From contig NZ_CP118166.1 of assembly GCF_028748065.1 (NCBI RefSeq), forward strand, positions 1,813,501 to 1,877,500: DNA of 64,000 nucleotides, written 5' to 3'. This DNA is from Hyphococcus flavus (GTDB lineage: Bacteria > Pseudomonadota > Alphaproteobacteria > Caulobacterales > Parvularculaceae). Shown in pieces: positions 34,251-42,540 of this stretch. Position numbers and translations under genes: made by a program. A model generated the notes under the pieces. The model did not search any database. It worked only from the letters and a program-made list of their open reading frames with translations, and was not told where the DNA came from. Within the stretch, counting starts at the first letter, position 1; every line of letters starts with the position of its first letter.

Positions 34251-34271
34251 GCCATCCGATTAATGGATGGC
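34251..34271 (-). terminator. Short hairpin after cysteine hydrolase gene
   Basis: GCCATCC and GGATGGC form a 7-bp stem with a seven-base loop just after the hydrolase stop on the minus strand. No T-run follows, so termination is uncertain. Confidence 0.35.
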
Positions 34272-34279
34272 GTCGAGTG

Positions 34280-35143
34280 TTAGCGGCGGAATGCAGCCTT
34301 AATCGCTTTCACTGTATTGCTGGTGTTATCAACGGCGCTCGCGATCATGCGAAAGTTGATTAAGGATGCGGCGTATCCATTGTAGTGCTCAGTGATGGCG
34401 CCTGCGGTGGCGTCCGTGACGACCATGACTTCAAAACCGTTTTCAATCAGCGTGCGCATATGTGATTCCGTGCACAGGTTCGACGACATGCCGGCAAGAA
34501 TGACTTTATTGATGCCCGCCTTGCGCAGTTGCAGCACGAGGTCGTTGCTATCGGGGCCATAGACTTTGTGTGGGCTCGTAACGACAGTCTTGCTGTTATT
34601 GATGTAAGGCTTATACCGCTCAAGCCAGTCGGCGCCTGAGCCTTCGAACCCTTCAAGTGTCAGCGCATGGGGTCGATCGAACATACCAATGTTGTGCATC
34701 AATGTTTCCAGGGTTCCCTCGAATCGCCATTGGTGATCGTGCGCGAAATAGTAATGAGGAGATACGAATATAGGCATGCTGGTTTCATCCGCCACGCTGA
34801 ACAATGCTTCCAGATTCTTGACTGTACCGTTTTCGGTAATGCTTTGTCCGACGACACCCCATGTCACTCCATTTGGCGATAGAAAGTCATTTTGCGGATC
34901 CGTAATCACAATCGCTGTGTCATCGTTTGTGATTTCAAACCCTGGTTCGGGAAGGCCGTCATTTTTAGGTGGTGACTTCGCTGTGGCGGCGCGGGAAGCC
35001 GGTTCTTCGGCGTGTACTGGCGTTAACAGTAAAATTGCCGGACTGATGACAACCAAGAGAAGCGCCAAGTTTGCAATGATGCTGAAAATGAGCGCCGAGG
35101 CGTCTGTTCCCCTACTGTAGAATTGACGAAGCGACTTTTCCAT
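34280..35143 (-). CDS. Isochorismatase-family cysteine hydrolase, membrane-anchored or exported
   Basis: Protein of 287 residues. An N-terminal segment of about 50 residues with one long hydrophobic stretch (LIFSIIANLALLLVVISPA) precedes the hydrolase domain and would act as signal or anchor. The catalytic triad is visible as DPQNDFL (Asp), SPHKVYGP (Lys) and GMSSNLCTESH (Cys). Family members hydrolyse amides, ureas or isochorismate; exported forms are less common. The ATG at 35143 follows AAAGGGG. It leads a minus-strand set and is divergent from a TetR gene. Confidence 0.8.
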   Translation of the reverse strand: MEKSLRQFYSRGTDASALIFSIIANLALLLVVISPAILLLTPVHAEEPASRAATAKSPPKNDGLPEPGFEITNDDTAIVITDPQNDFLSPNGVTWGVVGQSITENGTVKNLEALFSVADETSMPIFVSPHYYFAHDHQWRFEGTLETLMHNIGMFDRPHALTLEGFEGSGADWLERYKPYINNSKTVVTSPHKVYGPDSNDLVLQLRKAGINKVILAGMSSNLCTESHMRTLIENGFEVMVVTDATAGAITEHYNGYAASLINFRMIASAVDNTSNTVKAIKAAFRR

Positions 35144-35225
35144 TTCGCTGACCCCTTTCAAACAATGTTGTTTCTGTATGAGGGGCGGATTGACCTCCGC
35201 CCGGATTGCCCGGCCGGATACATTT

Positions 35226-35235
35226 ACCGATCGGT
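35226..35235. promoter_or_regulatory. TetR-type operator-like palindrome, copy 1
   Basis: ACCGATCGGT is a perfect 10-base palindrome in the divergent region between the cysteine hydrolase and the TetR gene. A near copy lies 32 bases to the right, about three helical turns. Position and symmetry suggest binding by the neighbouring TetR protein. Confidence 0.55.
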
Positions 35236-35257
35236 GCATGTTAAATATGAAAAGTGT

Positions 35258-35267
35258 ACCGATCTGT
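35258..35267. promoter_or_regulatory. TetR-type operator-like site, copy 2
   Basis: ACCGATCTGT differs from copy 1 at one base. It lies between the two divergent starts. Together the two copies look like a paired operator. Confidence 0.45.
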
Positions 35268-35424
35268 CAATGTTATATGGAAGAATTTTGTGAAATTTCG
35301 CACTCGACATATTCAAGGCGCGGCTATATAATTGTTATTGCAAAAGAATATGGATTCTTCTTGCAATAAAGCCGATCATAAGTATTTACGATTCTGTTAT
35401 TGTAGTTGTGAGGAGACGGCCCTA

Positions 35425-35985
35425 ATGAGCGCCTCAAAACGTGACGAGTTAGTCCAGAAAGCGCTTAAAGCGTTCTACCAGGGCGGGTTCCACGCCATCG
35501 GCATGGACAGACTTGCAAGAGAGACCGGCGTTTCAAAAACGGCGATTTACAAACATTTTCGGACGAAAGAAGAACTCATCCTGGCTACGCTGCGGCTACG
35601 CGACGAACAATTTCGCAATTGGCTCATGCGCCGTATTGAGGCGATCGCGCCCGAACCAAAAGATCAACTTATCGCTATTTTTGACGCGCTTTCTGAGTGG
35701 TTTAATGAGCCGGAATTCAAAAGCTGCATGTTTATAAAAGCATCTTCTGAATACCAGGACCGTGCTCATCCGATACATGCAACGTCTGCGGAGCATAAGC
35801 GATTATTGGCAGCCGATTTCACGGAGCGCGCAAAAAAGGCCGGTGCATACGAACCGGAACAGCTTGCGAACGAGCTACTGATCATAAAAGAGGGTGCGAT
35901 CGTACTTGCACACCTTCATGACGCAAAAAAAGTGGCTATTGACGCTCGCCGAGCTGCTGAAAAGGTAATCAGCGTGTCGAGGTAA
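35425..35985 (+). CDS. TetR-family transcriptional regulator
   Basis: Regulator of 186 residues. The HTH lies at about residues 28-48 (MDRLARETGVSKTAIYKHFR), and the rest is the helical ligand domain with CMFIKASSEYQDRAHPIH. The ATG at 35425 follows GAGGAG; the longer frame upstream has no family sequence. It is divergent from the cysteine hydrolase set, with two ACCGATCGGT-type sites between, and so probably represses that set and itself. Confidence 0.88.
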   Translation: MSASKRDELVQKALKAFYQGGFHAIGMDRLARETGVSKTAIYKHFRTKEELILATLRLRDEQFRNWLMRRIEAIAPEPKDQLIAIFDALSEWFNEPEFKSCMFIKASSEYQDRAHPIHATSAEHKRLLAADFTERAKKAGAYEPEQLANELLIIKEGAIVLAHLHDAKKVAIDARRAAEKVISVSR

Positions 35986-36116
35986 TTGCAAAAAGGGTTT
36001 CGTGTTCTGTTGCGAGACTACCGTGAAAATGCCTTACATCAGTAAGCTGGGTGTATCTGGGTAAAATGAATTATGTATCGGGTTTTGAGGGGGGGGAGAG
36101 AAACTTACTTCACCGG

Positions 36117-37052
36117 TTATCGCGCTCTGGCCCGATATTCATAAGGGCTCTCGCCTTTGATCCTTTTGAACGCGGCGCTAAAAGCAAAAGGGCTTTTGTA
36201 GCCGATTTTTTCGGAGACTGTTCCCACAGTTTCTTCCGGTCGGCGGAGAAGGTCTTCTGCAAGCGCCATACGCCAGTTTTTTAGGAACGTCATCGGCGGT
36301 TCACCGACAATATCGTTGAAGCGTCTGGCGAGGGACGCACGCGATGCGTTGGTTTTCGCTGCAAGCTTATCTAAGGTCCAGGCATAAGCGGGGTCCTTAT
36401 GAATGAGTTGAAGCGCTCGCTCCACGATCGGATCACCTTGGGACTGCCACCAAACGGGACGTTCCGAATCCTGTTTTCCCGCCCACGCTTTTAATACGGC
36501 CGTCAACAAAAGATCTAACAACCGGTCGAGAACGGCTGCTTGTCCAGGTTCGTCTTTTCCAACTTCAGTCACAAGAATTGACAGCAATGGAGAGTCCCAG
36601 TCTTCTTTACTCAGAGCCAATGCTGGGGGAAGTATTTTTTCAAGCCTATCGCTCACCGTGCTCAAATGCTCATAAGCACCAACAATAAAAACACACTCTC
36701 CTTTAGGATCGTTTCCCCAGGTTCGTACGCCGTGTGTCATCTCTTCGAGTACGGAATTTCCTTCAAGATCGCAGCAGTGCTGTTGAGGGTGGATGACAAT
36801 TTCCGGTTCTGTATCGATAGCGCCCACGACATTGTAATGGTCTGGCGCGCGCGTCACTGCCACACCGCCTGGCGCGATGTGCAGCGGGTCTCCTTTGTCG
36901 GGCATAACCCATAATTCGCCCTTGACCGCAGCAATAAGGGTAACGGGCGACTGCGCCACAATGCGCAACCCCCAAGGCGGGCTCATGACGCAGCGAAGTG
37001 AAAAAGCTCCCCGTGCGCGCGTTCCTTCCAATAAGTTGGCAATAGCGTCCAT
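36117..37052 (-). CDS. AraC-family regulator with N-terminal cupin
   Basis: Regulator of 311 residues. The N-terminal cupin-like half includes VTLIAAVKGELWVM and IAPGGVAVTRAPDHYNV. The AraC DNA-binding domain is at the C-terminus, with WTLDKLAAKTNASRASLARR as the first helix-turn-helix and VSEKIGYKSPFAFSAAFKR as the second. This pattern (AraC_binding_2/cupin_6 plus HTH_18) is common in regulators of small redox or hydrolase operons. It is divergent from the DUF1772/MBL/serine-hydrolase genes and likely controls them. Confidence 0.88.
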   Translation of the reverse strand: MDAIANLLEGTRARGAFSLRCVMSPPWGLRIVAQSPVTLIAAVKGELWVMPDKGDPLHIAPGGVAVTRAPDHYNVVGAIDTEPEIVIHPQQHCCDLEGNSVLEEMTHGVRTWGNDPKGECVFIVGAYEHLSTVSDRLEKILPPALALSKEDWDSPLLSILVTEVGKDEPGQAAVLDRLLDLLLTAVLKAWAGKQDSERPVWWQSQGDPIVERALQLIHKDPAYAWTLDKLAAKTNASRASLARRFNDIVGEPPMTFLKNWRMALAEDLLRRPEETVGTVSEKIGYKSPFAFSAAFKRIKGESPYEYRARAR

Positions 37053-37158
37053 AGGGTGAATTTAGACGAACTCGTATGATTCTGAACAGACTGAACATGG
37101 CTGAATAACAGTCCAGATTATAGGTTTTGATCAGAAACAGAACCAATCGGATTGTCCA

Positions 37159-37647
37159 ATGCTTGATGCAACTCTCACAGCAACTCTCTGGTTTTGCGCA
37201 GTTGGCAGCGGCGTCATGGCCGGCGTCTACTTCGCATTTTCGGCCTTTATTATGGCTTCATTGGCGCGGATCGAGACATCTGCGGGCATTCTCGCTATGC
37301 AGTCCATCAATAACGTCATCCTACGCTCAGCTTTCATGCCGCTTTTCTTCGGAACGACTGTCGCTGCCGTTGGTGTTGCGGCAACAGCATTGTTGGACAT
37401 GTCCAGGCAGAGTGCGCTCTTAATTGCGGGTGGTGGCGCTATCTATTTCGGCGGCATGTTCCTGATTACCATCTTCTATAACGTACCGCTCAACAACAAA
37501 CTCGACAGCGCTGACCCACATTCAGCTTTTGGCGCAGAAGTGTGGGATTTTTATCTACGCAAGTGGACGCGCTGGAACCATGTGCGAACCATCGCATCCG
37601 TTGTTTCGAGCGTAATCTTTTTCATTTCAATCTCAGGGAAACTATAA
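37159..37647 (+). CDS. DUF1772 membrane protein (anthrone oxygenase-like)
   Basis: Protein of 162 residues with four membrane segments. The family pattern is GVMAGVYFAFSAFIMASLAR in the first half and FYNVPLNNKLDSADP with a Trp/Arg-rich end (WTRWNHVRTIAS). DUF1772 contains fungal anthrone oxygenases; bacterial members have no firm role. The stop overlaps the next start (TAATG), so it is coupled to the metallo-hydrolase. First gene of a three-gene set divergent from the AraC regulator. Confidence 0.8.
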   Translation: MLDATLTATLWFCAVGSGVMAGVYFAFSAFIMASLARIETSAGILAMQSINNVILRSAFMPLFFGTTVAAVGVAATALLDMSRQSALLIAGGGAIYFGGMFLITIFYNVPLNNKLDSADPHSAFGAEVWDFYLRKWTRWNHVRTIASVVSSVIFFISISGKL

Positions 37648-38726
37648 TGAAAACATTCGAATTTTTTGCATCGGCAGTATTCTGGGTTGGTTTGTCGGCG
37701 GTTGTGCTGCAGGCAGTCTATTCCAAATCTAATGCTGACGAAGCAGCGCCGCTGCAATTCAATACCGGCGACGACGTCAGCTTTTCGTCTGGCGCCCCCA
37801 ACTACTTTGAAGCATTTGCGCCAGAATTGCCAGAAATGTTAGCGCGCATGCCTCAGGTGGACGCTGAAACGGGATTATATGTTTCAGAGATAAAGCCGGG
37901 CCTCTTTTATGTGACGGAAGGCGTCTATCAGTCTGCCTTTCTTGTCACTGATGACGGCGTCATTGTATTTGATGCGCCACCGAGCTTTGCTCACAAATTG
38001 CCCGACGCCATTCGTCAGCATGCACCGGACAAATCAATACGCTACTTAGTCTATAGCCATGGTCATAGCGACCATATCGGCGGTGCAAGCGTTTTTGGAG
38101 ATATTGATGCACTGGAAGTCGTCGCTCATGGGGATGTTGCGCACAGCATCGCTATAGCAAAGCATCCCGGCATTCTAGCCGCTACTGAAACATATAATGC
38201 ACCTCATAGCTTCTCGCTTGGCGGCGAAACAGTAGAGCTTACACCGGCGTCTTTTCACGCCGAAGATGTAGATACGATTATTTATCTACCGAAACAGAAA
38301 TTCGTTTTGGCTGTGGATACCATTACTCCGGGCGAAGTTCCTTTTATGAATTTTGGCGCCACTTCGGATGTCGGCGCCTATATGGCCTTCTTTGACATGA
38401 TCCTTGAGTATGAGTTCGATCATATATTGTCGGGTCACGTATCAGTATTAGGCACGCGCGAAGACGTGATCATCGCACGCGACTATGCGAATGACGTCTG
38501 GCAAACAGTTGGCGCGGGCATGGCGGATTTTTTTGACCGCTTCAATTCTACGTTTGCCGACATTGGACACAAAAACGCAAACCTTGCTTACCGTGCGACA
38601 ATCGAAGCTGTAAGACGAGATTGCGCAAGACAGATAATCGATCGATGGACTGGTAAATTGTCCGTGGTGGAGGTGTGGGCGGACAGCCACTGTGAGGCGG
38701 TGATTTTATACAAAATCATGCACTAG
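37647..38726 (+). CDS. Exported MBL-fold metallo-hydrolase
   Basis: Protein of 359 residues with an N-terminal hydrophobic signal. The zinc motif H-x-H-x-D-H is seen in YSHGHSDHIGG, followed by the SFHAEDVDTIIYLP strand and FVLAVDTITPGEVPF, then LSGHVSVLGT for the last histidine. The fold is that of metallo-beta-lactamase-type hydrolases; the wide family covers lactonases, thioesterases and others. The substrate is not evident. The start overlaps the DUF1772 stop. Confidence 0.82.
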   Translation: MKTFEFFASAVFWVGLSAVVLQAVYSKSNADEAAPLQFNTGDDVSFSSGAPNYFEAFAPELPEMLARMPQVDAETGLYVSEIKPGLFYVTEGVYQSAFLVTDDGVIVFDAPPSFAHKLPDAIRQHAPDKSIRYLVYSHGHSDHIGGASVFGDIDALEVVAHGDVAHSIAIAKHPGILAATETYNAPHSFSLGGETVELTPASFHAEDVDTIIYLPKQKFVLAVDTITPGEVPFMNFGATSDVGAYMAFFDMILEYEFDHILSGHVSVLGTREDVIIARDYANDVWQTVGAGMADFFDRFNSTFADIGHKNANLAYRATIEAVRRDCARQIIDRWTGKLSVVEVWADSHCEAVILYKIMH

Positions 38727-38770
38727 TTTTGCGGCCCAAAGTCACTAAACATGTGTTCTGGAGAAATAAG

Positions 38771-40048
38771 ATGAAATTACTGAAACTCAGTTTTGTTGTG
38801 CTTGGCGCATTAACCGCCATTGCTGTTTGGTCCGCTTTTACAGTATTTGTGGGTTTTTATGGCTGGTGGATGAAACCGGTTGCGCCTGAAGACGGTCATG
38901 CTGCATTTTTCGCTGAAGCGACACGCATGATTGATGAATTCAATCTCGGCAATACAGCGTTCATTCTTATAGAGGCCGGCGAAACGGTAGGGGAATATTA
39001 CGCTAGGGCTGAGCGTGCCGTCGATGAGAACACAATCTTTCCAACGTCGTCGTTCAGTAAATGGATCACTGCGATAGGCGTGATGTCGCTGGTCGAGGAG
39101 GGGCGGATCGATCTTGATGATGCTGTGTCGTCTCATATGACGCGCTGGAATCTGCCAGATGGCCCATTTAATGAAGACGATGTAACAGTCCGGCGGCTCC
39201 TTAGTCACACGGCGGGCCTGACTGATGGCTTGGGGTTCGGTGATTACGAAGCTAGCGAAACTCTGCCTACGCTTGAGCAGTCATTAAGCCACCCACGTGC
39301 ATCTTCCGGGCGGGATGTGGAGATCACGGTTGGCTCAGAGCCTGGAAAAGAGTTTGCCTATTCCGGAGGCGGTTATCTTATTTTGCAATTAGTGATTGAA
39401 GAGGTGTCCGGCCAAGACTATCAGAGTTTTATCGAAGGCAGGCTTCTTAAGCCGCTTGAGATGAACCGCTCATCTTTCAACTTTATTGGAGACATCGAAG
39501 AAGCAACTGGCTCCTTCGATCCGGCTGGCAACCCGGCGCCTCAATATAAATATGCGGCCGCGGGCGCCACCGGATTCTCCACGTCGGCCGCCGATTTAAT
39601 GCGGCTTGTGCATGCAGTTGCGACGGCTGACCCAGCGCTCGGGCTCAGCGCAGAGGCCTTGCAATCCATGCGTGCGCCAGAAGCAAGTATCCTTGGCAGC
39701 GGCATATGGGGGCTAGGGACCATGCTTTATGCACCCACACGGTCCGGCAGCGATTATATCTATGGACACGACGGCGCCAATGAACCCGCTATCAATGTTT
39801 CCGTGCGTATTAATCCTGAAACGGGTGATGCTTACGTCGCGCTAGTTAATGGGCATCCTTCACTCGCTTCTGACATCGGCGCCGAATGGGTGCTCTGGCA
39901 GACTGGTAACCCGGATTTTTTATCCACGGATCGCGTTTTGAAAAGTGCGCTTTTACCTGCGCTGATTGGGAGTGCTGCTATTCTCATTTTGGCGTTTATG
40001 TTTTTTCGACGCTTGTTTAACCGATCCCAAGTTAGCCCTCAGTCTTGA
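38771..40048 (+). CDS. Serine hydrolase of the class C beta-lactamase fold
   Basis: Protein of 425 residues with a hydrophobic N-terminus and a second hydrophobic segment near the C-terminus (LIGSAAILILAFMFF), so it is probably membrane-anchored. The S-x-x-K nucleophile is SFSK (S94-K97), the Tyr motif is YSGGGYLIL (Y-S-G instead of Y-S-N), and LLSHTAGLTDG is typical of the family. Members include esterases, D-aminopeptidases and true lactamases. The role here is unknown. GGAGAAATAAG precedes the ATG. Confidence 0.82.
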   Translation: MKLLKLSFVVLGALTAIAVWSAFTVFVGFYGWWMKPVAPEDGHAAFFAEATRMIDEFNLGNTAFILIEAGETVGEYYARAERAVDENTIFPTSSFSKWITAIGVMSLVEEGRIDLDDAVSSHMTRWNLPDGPFNEDDVTVRRLLSHTAGLTDGLGFGDYEASETLPTLEQSLSHPRASSGRDVEITVGSEPGKEFAYSGGGYLILQLVIEEVSGQDYQSFIEGRLLKPLEMNRSSFNFIGDIEEATGSFDPAGNPAPQYKYAAAGATGFSTSAADLMRLVHAVATADPALGLSAEALQSMRAPEASILGSGIWGLGTMLYAPTRSGSDYIYGHDGANEPAINVSVRINPETGDAYVALVNGHPSLASDIGAEWVLWQTGNPDFLSTDRVLKSALLPALIGSAAILILAFMFFRRLFNRSQVSPQS

Positions 40049-40061
40049 GGTTTAGTTTATT

Positions 40062-40077
40062 CTACTGAAAACTAGAT
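40062..40077. repeat. 16-base direct repeat, copy 2
   Basis: CTACTGAAAACTAGAT is identical to 8260-8275. It lies between the 3' ends of the serine hydrolase and a TetR gene. Confidence 0.6.
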
Positions 40078-40172
40078 GTCCGCATATACATGACACGGCC
40101 GACCGTGATGCGGAATGGAATAAGCCTTGCGGGTCTATTTCAAATTTTAGCAGAGAAACGCTTAGAGGCTGG

Positions 40173-40826
40173 CTAGGCTTTAGAAAGTATATTGGGTATA
40201 TAATTGCTCAGATATGATTTTCCCGCAACCTGTGCTTCATGAACCATGTGGGGGGCTATTGTTCCGTGCTCCAAAACGGAAAGTGAAAAAATTAAATCAA
40301 CGATTTCGACATAATAGAAAAATACTTTGTTGGCGCGAGGAATCTCGGGTAACTGAAAATATCTTTTGATATCCTGCTCTGTCATTTCCGCGATACGTCT
40401 GTCATTCTCCCGATCCCAGTGTTTAATTTCCGGGGGAGTCTTCCCGCCGATGATAATTTTCATCGCGGCAGGGTCTTCTTGAAAGAGCTTGGCCCCTTGT
40501 TCAATTTGCTTGTCGATTACGTCTTGCCATGTATGAAAGTCTTTGTTTGCAGGGGCCGCAATAGCACTCACATAACGCTGCAAAAATTCCATGGCTATTG
40601 CAGCATAAATTGAATTTACATTTGGAAAAAAATGATACGCGGACCCGGCGGGCACTTTCGCTGTTTCAGCAATTTCATTATAGGAAATATCTTCGAGATT
40701 CTTTTTTAGCAACAGTTCTTTTGCAGCAGATGTAATGCGCTCACGACGTTTAACGCCGCGCGCTTGCATAGTGCCGCTGCGGCGTTTGCGCTTTACGGTT
40801 TTCTTTTTTTGTGTTTTTGCTGCCAT
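40173..40826 (-). CDS. TetR-family transcriptional regulator
   Basis: Regulator of 217 residues with a lysine/arginine-rich N-terminal tail (residues 5-29), then the HTH (EIAETAKVPAGSAYHFFPNV near residue 50). PAGSAYHFF is the form seen in regulators of amine and fatty acid genes. The ligand domain follows. It lies just downstream of the omega-aminotransferase on the same strand with 81 bases between, and may regulate it. Confidence 0.85.
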   Translation of the reverse strand: MAAKTQKKKTVKRKRRSGTMQARGVKRRERITSAAKELLLKKNLEDISYNEIAETAKVPAGSAYHFFPNVNSIYAAIAMEFLQRYVSAIAAPANKDFHTWQDVIDKQIEQGAKLFQEDPAAMKIIIGGKTPPEIKHWDRENDRRIAEMTEQDIKRYFQLPEIPRANKVFFYYVEIVDLIFSLSVLEHGTIAPHMVHEAQVAGKSYLSNYIPNILSKA

Positions 40827-40907
40827 AGCCCATTACGAAAAGAATCGCCAAACATTTTGGGCAATATGCTTCGCGACGTCAATTCGGGGCAGCGGCGGAT
40901 TTGGGCT

Positions 40908-42278
40908 TTAGAGAATGCCCTCTTCTTTAGCGACTTCATCGATGCAGTAGCGTGCCCGGTCGAACAGCAGGTCGATTTCTTGGGTAGTTATGATCAAAGG
41001 CGGGCTGAACTCCAACACCTCCCGTATGGCGCGCATGATGATCCCATTCTCGAACCCTTTTTCTACGCAACGGATGGCGACCCGTTTCTCGGGTGCGAAT
41101 TTCTCACCTTGTTTCGGATCCCGTACAAGTTCAAGCGCGCCTAGAAGGCCAACGCCTCTCGCCTCGCCGACAAGAGGATGGTCTGCGAATTCTTGTAGTT
41201 TATTTTGAAAATGCGGCCCGGCCACATCTCGCACATATTCGACGATTTTTTCGTCTTTCATGATGCGAATGTTTTCAAGAGCTGCCGCGCAGCAAACTGG
41301 ATGGCCTGAGTAGGTAAAACCATGAGAAATTTCACCGCCGGCGCTAAGCACCGCGTACATATCGTCACTAACCGCAGTGGCTGAGATGGGTGCATATCCT
41401 GAGGAAAGCCCTTTCGCCATGTTCAAAATGTCTGGTTTGATATTATAGGTGAAAGAACCGAACCATTCCCCTGTACGCCCAAATCCGGTGATGACTTCGT
41501 CGGCAATCAAAAGAACATCGTGTTTTTTGCAAATCTCCTGAACCATCGGCCAGTATGTATCAGGCGCAGGGATGACGCCTCCCGCGCCCATTACAGGTTC
41601 AGCAATAAAGGCGGCGATATTATCAGCGCCGGCAAGCAGGATTGCATCTTCAAGCGCTTGCGCGGCTTTGAGCCCGAAGTCTTCTTTCGATTGATTACGC
41701 CCGAACTCAAACCAGTAAGGCGGCATTATATGGGTGTAGCCTGCCTGCAAAGTTGAACCCATTTTGTGCATAGCGGGCCAGCCGCCCAGGGACGCTCCGG
41801 TGATCGTGCTGCCGTGATAAGCGTGGATAAGACTGATTATTGTTTTCTTGGTGGGTTTACCTTTAAGGTCCCAATAATGACGGACCAACCGCGAGGCGGT
41901 GTCGTTAGCATCCGACCCGGATGTACCGAAGAAAATATGATTGAGGCCCTCAGGTGTCAGCGAGGAGATTGTTTCCGCCAGCTCTATTTGCGTCGGCGTT
42001 GCGGACATGAAGAATGAGTTGTAATAGCACAGCTCTTCTATTTGAGATTTAACACGCTCTGCAATTTCATTTCGTCCGTATCCGATATTGACGCACCACA
42101 GACCTGCCATGCCATCGAGATACTTGTTGCCGTCATTATCCCATATTTCGACACCTTTGCCGCGCGAAATAATTCGCGAGCCGTTTTCGGCTAGGGCTTT
42201 GGGATCGGTAAAGGGGTGAGCGTGATGCTTCTTATCCGCCAGTTGTAGCGCTGCAGTTGAAGCAGGCGTTTTTGTCAT
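40908..42278 (-). CDS. Class III omega-aminotransferase, putrescine/amine:pyruvate type
   Basis: PLP enzyme of 456 residues. LDGMAGLWCVNIGYGRNEI at the start, GSDANDTASRLVRHYW, D260 in LLIADEVITGFGR and the PLP lysine K289 in ILNMAKGLSSGYAP match the SpuC/omega-transaminase group that moves amino groups from diamines or omega-amino acids to pyruvate. It is divergent from a PLP decarboxylase-like gene, which suggests a link: decarboxylation of an amino acid to an amine, then transamination to an aldehyde. That link is inferred. Confidence 0.85.
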   Translation of the reverse strand: MTKTPASTAALQLADKKHHAHPFTDPKALAENGSRIISRGKGVEIWDNDGNKYLDGMAGLWCVNIGYGRNEIAERVKSQIEELCYYNSFFMSATPTQIELAETISSLTPEGLNHIFFGTSGSDANDTASRLVRHYWDLKGKPTKKTIISLIHAYHGSTITGASLGGWPAMHKMGSTLQAGYTHIMPPYWFEFGRNQSKEDFGLKAAQALEDAILLAGADNIAAFIAEPVMGAGGVIPAPDTYWPMVQEICKKHDVLLIADEVITGFGRTGEWFGSFTYNIKPDILNMAKGLSSGYAPISATAVSDDMYAVLSAGGEISHGFTYSGHPVCCAAALENIRIMKDEKIVEYVRDVAGPHFQNKLQEFADHPLVGEARGVGLLGALELVRDPKQGEKFAPEKRVAIRCVEKGFENGIIMRAIREVLEFSPPLIITTQEIDLLFDRARYCIDEVAKEEGIL

Positions 42279-42296
42279 AACTCACTAGTCCAACAT

Positions 42297-42396
42297 TTAA
42301 GCCTTACGGCGGATTTTCTCGTTCGAGGCCTTTGGTGCGCCAAACTTTTCTTCCAGTGCTTTCCGGTTAGCTTTTTCATAACCGTTGAAAACCGAG
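42297..42396 (-). pseudogene. Possible C-terminal relic of a lost gene
   Basis: An open frame on the minus strand reads GYEKANRKALEEKFGAPKAS then NEKIRRKA and stops. It has good protein-like composition but no start codon, and a stop in frame lies just upstream. It may be the surviving tail of a deleted gene. I cannot assign a family. Confidence 0.25.
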
Positions 42397-42540
42397 TTTT
42401 AATCGTTACAATTCTTTCCTGTCAAGCTGAGCTCTGGGACAGGTGTGGGCGGGGCTTGGCTCTTTAGTGCGCGTATAGTTAACTGAAAAATCGTAGCTTT
42501 TGAATTTGTATTGTCAGGAGAGATGGCGTTTGTTTGATAT

